64,000 nucleotides of DNA from Xiphydria camelus (lineage: Eukaryota > Arthropoda > Insecta > Hymenoptera > Xiphydriidae), in assembly GCA_963678675.1 (NCBI GenBank), contig OY783197.1, positions 13,799,813 through 13,863,812 of the forward strand, in the 5' to 3' direction. The notes under the pieces were generated by a model, which worked only from the letters and a program-made list of their open reading frames with translations, ran no database searches and had not been told where the DNA came from. This document shows, piece by piece, positions 54,872 to 64,000 of the stretch. Within the stretch, counting starts at the first letter, position 1. The number at the start of each line of letters is the position of its first letter. A program made the translations under genes and the position numbers.

Positions 54872-55449
54872 TATTTCTGTCAGTTTTCTTTTCTTCTTCA
54901 AGCACGACAGTGGATGTATCGCGCTTCCGGCTTGAGTCAGGCTTTAGCGATGATGTAGAAGAGTGCGAGCCGTTCGAGGAATTAGCACGAGTTTTCGGGA
55001 ATTTATCTTCCATGAGCGGTCGTGGTCGATAAGTTATCGACAGTCGTTGGTGGTGAGATGATCACGCGCCAGGCGGCGACACTAGAATATTCTCGTTCCG
55101 GTGAGCGGGAGTGAGGAGCGCAAGGTTATGCTCTGACGACGAGAATTTGTCAAGAGAACTAACCTCAAAACCCAGACAAATAGTTGAAGAGCCAGAAATA
55201 AATGTCACAAGGCCCTCGCAGAAGACAGAAAATGTTCCTGAGAAGAGCTAGCGAGTAAGCCCATGCGGTAAACTGCAAATAAGTGCACCCACAGACGAAA
55301 ATCAGGCAGAAGAGTCCTTAGAATACAGAGCAACAAAAGCACGACTAGCTATACTCATAGAAAGATTGGGGGAGGAAAGATCCACAGTGGGACGAAATCC
55401 CGAAAAGCTGGCCAAAATTCGAAAACGTCTATTAATCGAGGTAAAATTG
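54872..55449 (+). other. unassigned; short coding-like stretch at its end
   Basis: About 55300-55440 keeps an open frame reading EYRATKARLAILIERLGEER then KLAKIRKRLLIE, a basic helical stretch, family unknown. A single exact CACAGTG occurs at 55383. The rest is featureless. Confidence 0.25.
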
Positions 55450-55670
55450 AGTACTCAGGGGTTTTTGGGGTCGCTAACTATGAATCCAAAGTTAAAATTT
55501 CGAAAAACAATATGACGGATCCAATATGGCGGAAAGGTTCTTCAAAAATTGATCGAATCTGGGTTAAATTGAGTACTCGGGGGTTTTTGGGGTTGCTGAT
55601 TACGAATCTGAAGTCAAAATTTCGAGAAACAATATGGCGGATCCAATGTGGTGGAAAGGTTTCTCAAAAA
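55450..55670 (+). repeat. two forward units of the ATGGCGGATCC / GGTCGCT repeat
   Basis: Units share GAGTACTC-GGGGTTTTTGGGG and AACAATATGGCGGATCCAAT-type words, period ~118 bp. Related to 25981-26680 and to the arms of 39470-40470. Confidence 0.75.
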
Positions 55671-55832
55671 TGGCATGTGTATTTAAATATGTTTTTGTTG
55701 AATTGCAAAAAAGTTTCATAAAGTTTCAAAGCCAGTGTTATTGTACTTTGTAGACTAGGGTGTCTACTATAAAATTATAATAAAAATATAGTCGCCATTT
55801 GTCGCCTGAAGAATTATTTTCATTTGTTACTG

Positions 55833-55862
55833 TTCCGACAAACGATGCATCGTTTGTCGGAA
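55833..55862. repeat. perfect 30-bp palindrome
   Basis: TTCCGACAAACGATG is followed immediately by its exact reverse complement, with no loop. Confidence 0.95.
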
Positions 55863-55939
55863 TTAGTTGAAAACGCTCAAAAATCTGAAACTCTGCTCTC
55901 GTATTCCAAATTCTCTATACTTTTACGAAAAAAATACTT

Positions 55940-56222
55940 AATAATGTTTTAGGGTGACAGGGGGTGTGGTGAGGGGGTGAAAACTTGCAAAAATTGAAAC
56001 AATTTGGTATTTTCGTAAATTATAGAAAATAATCTGAGACTTATTGGAAAAATATTTTTAAAATCTAAGGACAACAGAGGGTGTGTTGAGGGGGTGAAAA
56101 TTAAAAAAAATTGTAAACAAAAATCTGAAACTTCGGCAACATAGAGTATTATCTGAAATGTATTGACAAACTAATTAAACATACTTAGGTCAACAGGGGG
56201 TGAGCTAGGGGCGTTAAAATTG
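55940..56222 (+). repeat. three degenerate ~118-bp tandem units
   Basis: Units carry GACAGGGGGTGTGGTGAGGG near 55953, an AACAGAGGGTGTGTTGAGGG form near 56071 and an AACAGGGGGTGAGCTAGGGG form near 56191. Each is followed by GTGAAAA or GTTAAAA and an ATCTGAAA block. Confidence 0.75.
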
Positions 56223-58727
56223 TAGTAATGGAAATGGAAATGAAATGAAAGTGTAAAAAACAGGTGTTCGAAATAATAAGGCAACGATAACAGTTCAAAA
56301 CTAATTATTATTTATAAATTAACGATTACAAAAAATTTTCAATACGTATACAAAATTATTCTTCAAACTCTAGGTCGCTGTCACTGTCTGCGTCGTCAGA
56401 TGAAGAATCGTCACTAGGTTCATTTAGACTACTAACCGGTAACTCAGGAATCTCAAGTTCTTGTGGTGGTACTTGTTGGTGTTCTTCTAACAATACGAGA
56501 ACGTCAGCAGAGATAGAAGAATTTTTTCTTGGGGGTAACTTACGTAGGGAAGAGATGAAGGGATCAGAGGTAATCAATAATCTGTTAAGTAGGTCTTGAT
56601 TTCCTAAAACACGGGAAGTTTTTATTGTGTTGCTTTTCCGGAATTTCTTTAAATCTTTATTTCTTGACTCTTGAGCTTCTTCGGACAATTGCCCAATTGG
56701 TAATATGGCCTCTTTAATAATTGCTGCTCCATGTATCAAAATTTTGTGGACGGTTGCGGGCATAAAGTACCACGGATACTTTTCCACAAATAATTTTGCG
56801 ATGTTTAAGGCATATTCGCTAAATGCATCCACATTAACAGTATATCCACAAGATATGGTATTTAATACCATCCCAAATCTTCTAATAACTTGTTCATCTA
56901 TACCCGTAATAGATGCCGATAATGACGAATTAGAAGAACATCTCCTCGCCGTATTTCCCGTCGTTTGTAGTACCACTTCCCACAGGCTTTGGTACATCTA
57001 CAAGCAAACCTGTTCTTTCCCTGAAGTTTCGTTGGATTTCCCTATTCTTCTCCTCGAAAATTATTTTATTCTTTTCTCCACGAACTTGCCAAGTTTTCAA
57101 TTCTAGTCTATACGAAATATGTAATAGGCATTCAAAAAATCGTATCCAAGCATGTAAACTGGATAAGCCAAAATTCAAAGTGCCAACATTAATTTGTTTC
57201 TTTAAAAAGCCTTCAATATCATTAATTTCTTTAGGGCTTGCATGACATATGTAGCAGATTTGCGCTGATGATGTTTCTGTAATGGTATTGCATACTTTAC
57301 CATCTATCATCCGACAGTATGCATATATAAGAAACGACAATTTCTTCATTTCCAAATAAATATATTGTTGGCCCAAGTTTGCTTATTTGCTCGTTTATAT
57401 ATTTTATTTCCACTTTTATCAATTCTTTGGTTTCTTTTTTGAATTGAAACCTTATTGGCCTGCAGAAACGAGTAGATGATGGGCGGGGGTTTTGCCATAC
57501 AATTAACTTTTCTACTCCAGATTTCTCAATAAAAAGTTGTATTGGGACTAACGAGGACAAAAATAAATCGCCCTCGCCAAGGCCTGCTTCAGTAAATAAT
57601 TGTTTGTATTGGGAATGCCCCGTGCTTCCATCAAAACCTCACTTATCTAATAACATCATATTCTTGTGCATATCAGCGGAAATTGTAAAAAGAACAGATT
57701 CTTGAGTTTCTAAAATACGTCTAACTGTGTGATCTAGTAGATCCTGCATCAGTATTTCAGCCGAAGTTTCTGTAACAATCTGACCTTCTTTTCGCGGGTA
57801 ACAACGCTCTTTTGCTACCAGAATTTTATGGTATGACGGGTAAATATCGGCATTTTGCGCCTTGGCAGCTTGCCTATGTATTAAGTAAGAATGTTTACTA
57901 TCTTTGGCTTCTATCATCACCGAAAGACCTTGATCAGGTGTGTGTAAGGGGAATAACTTCTTTTTGTTTCTGGTAAGTTTTATAAGATTCTTTCATTCTG
58001 GAGGCTCGAGATGGAGTAGGTAAAACTGCTTCTGATACAAGCTTTGCAGCAACTTCTTTTCCTTTTTCTTTGAGGCTTCTAGCTGCAGCTGCAGTAAGTT
58101 CTTCCGCTTCATACTTTTCTGCAAGCTTTTCACTCTTTCGCCGTTTTGTTCTCTTGCTGCTTTCTGCAAACTTCAAACTTGGACGGCCACGACTTTTTCG
58201 TCCTTCCCTCGGAGTACTTGGTTGCGGTTGTAGTACTTCGTTAAATGTTGTTTCCACAGCGTTAAGCCATTCCTCATTTTTCTTTAAAAATAACTCAGTT
58301 TTTTTGCAACAACCATCAAGCTTGTTAAAGAGTTTTGAACAGAAACGGGACGTTATTAACTTCAAATGAGTAGCCCATATGCAAAACCCGCTATATGCCA
58401 AAAAAATAAAAATTGAGATATTGGCACCACTGTCTTCTAAAAGGTCAAAGCTAACTACTTGAACATATTTTGAGCTGAAAAACGCGCTATTACCTATTTA
58501 AAATCGAATCGAAAAAGTGGGTACATTTTCAAAAGCCGCTATATGCACGAGGTGTACAGATGCAAAGTCGGCTAAACGTTTGAACGCGTGCAAAGTGCGT
58601 TATATTCGATAATGTGTGTGTGTGACTGCTAGGTATATTGGGAATACGGCTGCAAAACTAGTTATTCTTAGATTTCGCGGTCTTTTAAGGTTGTTTGTTT
58701 TAACACGTCGTCATTTGTTTGCATTGC

Positions 58728-58938
58728 AGTTTCATTCACTGATCTCTATAGGCTAGGCAAGCATCTCAAATTATTGACTGGAATGAAAATGAAAAGTTGC
58801 AGTTCTATAACGACATCTTTTCTGCTTCGGAGGAAAATGATACAGCCGCTACTGCTAACAATAATGGTGATGACGATGACAGTTGCACCAATAATAGTGA
58901 CTTCGAACTCCCTGAAGATGACGCAGAGTCTATGACTT
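58728..58938 (+). CDS. C-terminal exon-like remnant, acidic
   Basis: After a CATTGCAG acceptor, the frame reads QASQIIDWNENEKLQFYNDI, then ASEENDTAATANNNGDDDDS, and stops with DDAESMT. An acidic tail of this kind is common at the end of transposases. It may be the last exon of this element's own protein. No homologue recognised. Confidence 0.3.
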
Positions 58939-59053
58939 AATTTTTTTAAATTTTTAATGTTCGAATTTTTTGTTTTTCACTACTTTTTCTTTGAATAATA
59001 ATAAATTATGCTTTATCTATTAATTTTTCTAAAATATTTATTTGGTTAATTGC

Positions 59054-59093
<40 letters not shown>
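59054..59093 (+). repeat. AAT microsatellite
   Basis: About thirteen tandem AAT trinucleotides, inside the inserted element. Confidence 0.95.
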
Positions 59094-59096
<3 letters not shown>

Positions 59097-59600
59097 TTAA
59101 ATAAAGCAATAATATTAAGCCCGAAATGATCGAAAATAGCGGGTTTTGTAAGTTATTAAAAACCAATACGGCGTTGATGATTTGCAAAACCTGCTATATA
59201 CATAATACGCTTGCAAAACACGCTATGAACAAAATACAAACCTAAATAACTTAATTCTATTATTTATAGGATTATAGGTGACTATTTTAAAGATTTACAA
59301 TAATTATTTTCAATTTTTTCAATAACTAAAGCATTTTCCAAATCTTATTTTTATTTGGTTATACGTTTTTCGTTAATACCCTAAATTTTCTGTTATGAAG
59401 CACATAGCGGGTTTTGCATATGGGCTACTCAAATGAGATACTGCATTCTCATCATCTTCTATTCCATCGTATCTTACCAAATGATTGATAAGACATTGCG
59501 TTCGTTCAGACCGGGCCATATATATATATATATTGCCCTTATTTTCATATAAAATGTTGAAAAGCTGCCTCCTCATCAACATTTTGATCTGAAAAGCAAT

Positions 59601-60369
59601 TACAGTTAAGTACAATTAATTATAGATTTAATCTGAAACTTCAGCATTCCGGTGACAAAATAGGCAATGGGAAGTCTTATTTTCTACACACATTTTAAAA
59701 GTTTTGGAAAAATCTGCGCATAGCCTCAGAAAAACTGGAATTTTTTAAAAATTCACTTGAAATCGCCTGCAATTTTTGGATATGTTTAAAAGAAATGTTA
59801 ACGCTACGTTTTAGTTATTTTTTTCAAAGCGGGGATATTGGGGGATTTTTTTGTAACTCAACACGAAGCTAAACGAATTACCAAAATTTTAAATACAACT
59901 CGCTTAGCAAGTAATTTTTTTAAGCCACAAATCCACTCAAATTCTCTTAAAAGTTTACATAATTTGAAAGTACATACCTTGAAGAACTTTCTTGCAAATT
60001 TCCGTTTTTGTAACACATGTTTCGTAACCACACTGATTTATTAAAACTTGATAAAAGCTCTCCGATACAATCCCATCGACAGTAGGCTGTAGAATAGTTG
60101 CATTTTTGCGGGCACGTATAGCGCTTACGGGACATTTTACCTATCTGAAATTCTGGGACAATATAGACACTGAGGTGTTATTTAGGTTCCTAGGAGGATT
60201 CCAGCCGCTATTAATACTTTTGCAAAATTCAATTTATGGCCACTTTCTCTTTAAGCAGAACTACTGTGACGATGTGGAGTATTTAAGAGGGCTGAGGAGT
60301 AAGATCCTATACCAAAATACATAAAAAATGTAAAAAAATACGCCAAAGCTATGCGGGGTCAATTAAAAA
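59601..60369. other. unassigned AT-rich stretch
   Basis: It should contain the 5' flank of the RAG1-like element, but no CACWRTG-type terminus could be supported. Confidence 0.35.
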
Positions 60370-60680
60370 GATAACTCACAAATAATCGCGTCGACAAGAA
60401 GCTCAACAACAATTTCACCCCGAATCCCCTACCCAAAAAAAATGTACTTAAAAAGTATTGATATCCGAATCAAGTGGTAAAGGCCTGTGTACGAGGTATA
60501 TTTTTCAGGGTGGACGATATGAGAGGTGCATAAGTGCGAGTGGGAACTTCGAATAATCCTTCACACATCTTCTCTCGTCCAACGTGGAAATTACTCGGTA
60601 TAATCAAGCCCAATGAAAGTAATCGAAATCGAAATGACAAATGACTGTATCAAAGCAGGCTATCAATGTTCAAAGTACTA
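60370..60680. repeat. diverged repeat, copy 2 (copy 1 at 34695-35045)
   Basis: Same ordered words as copy 1, in the same orientation. See that entry for the shared landmarks. Confidence 0.55.
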
Positions 60681-60726
60681 CTTGGCGGGCCCGTGCCTGA
60701 AGAAATGGTTATTCTCTTAAACGCAC

Positions 60727-60935
60727 TGTCCCAGAAAATACACGCCAGAGCGTACCTGGGTTGCATATCGGTAGGCGCTATCGCATCCAAGAGGATTCCC
60801 TAAAATTCGGTAACAATACCGACAGCCCAGACACGAACCAAATACACGTTTCAGTCCGAAAAACATCGGTCATCTCAATAGTGGTGAATGTGACAGACGC
60901 TCTGACAGATAGTTTGTGATAATCGTTTGCATTTT
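60727..60935 (-). mobile_element. decayed inverted copy of the MITE at 10003-10229
   Basis: ACTGTCCCAGAAAATACACG, then GGTTGCATATCGGTAG and CATCGGTCATCTCAATAGTG, match the complement of the 10003-10229 element over most of its length. The outermost ACAGGG is lost. Confidence 0.7.
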
Positions 60936-61469
60936 TTTCGAATAATCGAGATAGTGAACGGAAGCAGTAATATTTTTCTCTGGTTGCTTATGCATAAAGA
61001 ACAGGAAAGGAGACGGCAGTATCTTAGAAGAATTGCCATCAGATCAGTTACTTTCTATCTGACCACTTTAACCTCACTTTGATTACGTATGAAGGACAAA
61101 TATCTTTGTGGTAATTCTATTTTTGTTTTCAGTGTCATGCCAGCACGGAACGAATCGATGAATGAACTAATAAATTGAATTTTTCGTCTCTGTCAACGAT
61201 CAAAGATGTGAAATATAGGAGATGCAATAGAATTGGATCGCAATAATCAAGTAGGTAATTACTTCACCATTATTTTTTCTCTATCGATATATTTCCTTTT
61301 TCGTACTATTACAAGTTCCAATTTATACACCGACCTGTCAAACCTGAAGTGTACATGTAGCTCGCTTCAATTTCATCTCGTCTTCGTCTCTGGTGTAACG
61401 ACGGTCAATGAGGAATCACTGATGCCGATTAGGCAGACAAGTACTGAATAAGGCCGTAAAAGTCTCCAT
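60936..61469. other. unassigned stretch
   Basis: No supported feature. A 72-codon frame at 61233-61451 is unremarkable. Confidence 0.35.
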
Positions 61470-62342
61470 ATTAAAATAAATACGGTTTTACGATACATGG
61501 CCCTAATACAGATTGAAGACGAAAACAATACATATATTCGAGCTGTACAGAACCGTATTCATTTTCAATACGGAAACTTATACGAACTTATCCGACTCTT
61601 ATCTACCATTCTGCCAATGCGCGACTCTTTACAAGGAATGAAGAAATGGCTAAAGTAAATTAAATTCAAGATGCCTTTTCACTTTTAATAATTCTGTCAT
61701 TATTATCTATAGAATTGGTTAACTCAGATTAATGTAGTTTTTTCTACGTAGAGTAAGTTCGGTATATTTTAAATAGTGAAATGCTAGATCTGATTGTCTT
61801 ATTTCCTATTTGTTACAGAAATAAACGTGCTGCTGTTCAATTCTATCCAGAAGACTCCAAATCGTATGCGAATCTAAGGGGGCTTTTTTGGAACGAGGGA
61901 TCGTCCACTTCTTGTACCAAGAACTAGTTGCATTAGTTCATTCGGCTGGCTGGATCTGCTGCCTCGAGTGCATGAACGTGCGTGATTTCTGTAACAAATT
62001 GTAAATAATACAATCACGTCCAGCACATTTCACTATTTAAAATATACCGAACTTACTCTACGTAGAAATTAAGAAACTATATTAACCTGTGTTAACCAAT
62101 TCTATAGACAACAATGACAGAATTATTAAAAATGAAAACGCATCTTGAATTTAATTTACTAAAGTAAAGCCTCAAGCCTTTTCTTCATTCCTTGTAAAGA
62201 AGAAGATTGGTAGATAAGAGTCGGATAAGTTCGTATATGTTTCCGTATTGAAAATGAATACGGTTCTGTACAGCTCGAATACATGTTGTATTGTTTTCGT
62301 CTTAAATCTGTATTAGGGCTATGTAAAACCGTATTTATTTTA
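61470..62342. mobile_element. 870-bp foldback with ~230-bp loop
   Basis: Left arm 61470-61785 and right arm 62015-62342 are complementary, with landmarks AAATAAATACGGTTTTAC, CAGCTCGAATA-type and ACCGAACTTACTCTACGTAG. The loop contains TTTGTTACAG followed by an open stretch (RAAVQFYPEDSKSYANLRGL in one frame), so it may have captured a coding exon. Confidence 0.8.
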
Positions 62343-63010
62343 ACCCCCACAAAAATAGATTCTCTGTAAAAAAAGGCGACATGTTCATTCAGTGCCAACA
62401 AAAATTGATACGTAAAATACTCTCCAAAAAAGATTTGAAATCAATTAAGATCGCCATGTTCAAGAGTTATATACAAAAAGTAAAAGGCATCATTTGAAAG
62501 GGAAATTATTGTAAATCAAGTGACTACAAAATTCGACTAAAAAAATTGCACTATACCGAATAATTGGTAGTGCTTGGACGGTGTTAGAGTGATTCATAAA
62601 TTGCACTGCCGAAGTCAAATTCAGAGAAATTCAGAAGGCCCCCGCCTGATCGGTTTCTCGTGCGACATTCGGTATATTGGTGGTATCATATAAGTGTATG
62701 AATTTATTTAAAACCATAAGTGCACAAACATCGAGTATAATTCTGTGTCTGAATTTTTTATTTTGAAGGGAAAAAACGCGGCGTTCTTTTTTATTAAAAT
62801 TGTTTTGAAAATTTTTTTAGTCGAATTTTGTAATCACTTGATTTACAATAATTTCCCTTTCAAATGATGCCTTTCTTTTTATATATCTCTTGAACATGGC
62901 GATCTTAATTGATTTCAAATCTTTTTTGGAGAGTATTTTACGTATCAATTTTTGTTGGCACTGAATGAACATGCCGCCTTTTTTTACAGAGAATTTGTTT
63001 TTGTGGGGGG
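62343..63010. mobile_element. 670-bp foldback abutting the previous one
   Basis: CCCCCACAAAAATAGATTCT at the left pairs with the segment ending GTTTTTGTGGGGGG at the right. Arms of ~200 bp (62344-62550 and 62810-63010) surround a ~260-bp centre. A Lys-rich minus frame covers the right arm and is mirrored in the left, so it is probably not a gene. Confidence 0.8.
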
Positions 63011-63079
63011 ATTTCACTACTTTTTGGAATTTATTCATGAGGAGAATACGTACATGTAGGAGAATAGTTTTTTATTATT

Positions 63080-63903
63080 AAGTATTATTGCAGAACGAGT
63101 ATGTTAGAAGATTTTCATGAAGACTCACGATTTTCTGACATGTCATCTCGTACAGGTGCAACCGAAGAGGATCTAGCTCATGTCCTGTCCGTAAAAAGAT
63201 GACTCGATGGATCGGAGAATGTCAGGCTTGTCACCGAGCGCCTTTCACCCATAGTACTTTCATTGCAATATGCGATTTTCGTTTCAACTATTCCTGCTCT
63301 AAGTAACTTTTACTTCTTTCAAAGCATTTACCTCTTGTACGAATTGTTGATCGTAGGGGGCAACGATCAATGATTGTGGCTAATCGTGGACAAATTATTC
63401 CTGCGATGATGTTCCAGTTGCAAAGTACACTAGCAAGTCAGCTTACAGCATCCGATGTTTAGTATCAACTGACCTCTTTTGGAACACCCATCACCCGAGC
63501 ATAATCACGATTATGTTAACGTTAATTGCAGAATAGACCGTGAGCTCGGGCACATTATCGCAGTAGTAGTTCGGAACACCGAATTGCCTTTTAGTTTTAA
63601 TAGACGAACTTGTCTACGACGAGTCTCTATTATCGATCGCTGCCTCCTACCCCGAACAGTTCATAAAATTGTATTACCTTGAAAAAAGTAAAAGTTATTT
63701 AACGCTGGAATAGTTGAATCAAACAAGAAGCGCGTATTGCAATTAATGTACCGTGGGTAATCCATCGAGTCCACCGAGTCCATCTTTTTACGGACAGGAC
63801 ACGAGCTAGATCCTCTTCGGTTGCACCTGTACGAGATGACATGTCAGAAAATCGTGAGTCTTCATGTAAATCTTCTAACCTACTCGGTCTGCAGTAATAC
63901 TTA
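63080..63903. mobile_element. 820-bp foldback
   Basis: AAGTATTATTGCAGAACGAG at the left pairs with the segment ending GGTCTGCAGTAATACTT at the right. Inner pairs include GGTGCAACCGAAGAGGATCT and AAAAGTAACTTTTACTT-type words. The centre (63380-63640) is unique, with no gene recognised. Confidence 0.8.
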
Positions 63904-64000
63904 ATGTCACTGGAAGTTGAAGCAACAGTTATTATCAAAATTCGGACACCCCGATTTTTAAACGCTTGGGGAATCTCATCGAAGAAACCCGCGAATGATT

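Larger units (their letters stand above)
58380..59428. mobile_element. 1.05-kb element with 8-bp target duplication TCAAATGA
   Basis: It interrupts the RAG1-like gene. TCAAATGA flanks both ends (58372-58379 and 59429-59436). Terminal repeats are GTAGCCCATATGC plus AAAACCCGCTAT, ~25 bp. The core GCAAAACCCGCTAT recurs inside in both orientations (about 58476, 58530, 59143, 59190, 59212), a subterminal word array. An 8-bp duplication fits hAT or P-like elements. Confidence 0.85.
56356..59600 (-). pseudogene. RAG1/Transib-like DDE transposase, decayed
   Basis: The minus-strand pieces run N- to C-terminal. 59600-59436 and 58370-57934 are a basic N-terminal region split by an inserted element. 57920-57297 contains LLDHTVRRILETQESVLFTI and GFDGSTGHSQYKQ (first Asp), with one TGA stop just before it. 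57376-56930 contains MIDGKVCN (second Asp) and CYICHASPKEIND (C-x2-C). 56997-56356 contains MPATVHKILIHG (H-x4-H) and LSEEAQESRNKDLKKFRKS (candidate catalytic Glu). C-x2-C plus H-x4-H matches the zinc site of RAG1/Transib proteins, and the final block matches the RAG1 C-terminal catalytic region. The tail is Ser/Asp-rich. Three frameshifts, one stop and a 1-kb insertion make it inactive. Terminal heptamer ends were not identified with confidence. Confidence 0.7.

Noticed and set aside
55383..55389. Single CACAGTG as left terminus of the RAG1-like element
   Set aside because: One heptamer could be chance. No matching right end or 5-bp target duplication was found.

Overview
This is eukaryotic DNA, most likely from an insect (perhaps hymenopteran, low confidence). 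The support is spliced, AT-rich DNA with mariner, THAP/DDE, CR1-like LINE, Helitron and tRNA-derived SINE remains, plus arthropod-style TATA/Inr promoters. I see no intact cellular gene. The only recognisable cellular coding sequence is a broken piece of protein kinase D at 45572-46152. One minus-strand first exon with a signal peptide and promoter (38941-39060) may belong to a real gene. A 200-bp N gap lies at 1747-1946.

The window is a transposon graveyard whose hallmark is the foldback, or long palindrome. I count more than twenty, from 30 bp to 3.4 kb, many nested or abutting. Layout: 1.9-4.2 kb, a transposon with ~300-bp inverted ends around a broken nuclease-like/CXC gene. 4.6-7.9 kb, a MADF fragment, two MITEs, a short Helitron and a 686-bp palindrome. 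8.4-9.6 kb, a GC-rich possible solo LTR. 9.7-12.9 kb, foldbacks, including an element packed with CACAGTG heptamers and carrying tRNA-like modules. 13-18.6 kb, more palindromes, a SWIM zinc-finger gene relic and a promoter. 18.9-22.9 kb, a two-gene THAP/DDE plus SWIM/YqaJ transposon with a LINE inserted. 23-24 kb, a mariner relic. 25.2-32.7 kb, two distant inverted arms enclosing elements built from dense short words. 33.8-40.5 kb, palindromes and a mariner relic. 40.5-44.6 kb, a 5'-to-3' decayed CR1-like LINE on the minus strand. 46.5-54.0 kb, a foldback made from a transposase-SWIM gene, with two further palindromes nested in one arm. 54.3-59.6 kb, more foldbacks and a decayed RAG1/Transib-like transposase interrupted by a 1-kb element with an 8-bp target duplication. 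60.4-63.9 kb, three abutting foldbacks.

The most interesting possible link is between the RAG1/Transib-like transposase relic and an element family saturated with CACAGTG, the known RSS/Transib heptamer. That link is inference only. The second theme is a foldback family (ends CCGTATGT, TA-flanked) whose arms carry a gene-like leader ending in ATG followed directly by a 5' splice site.
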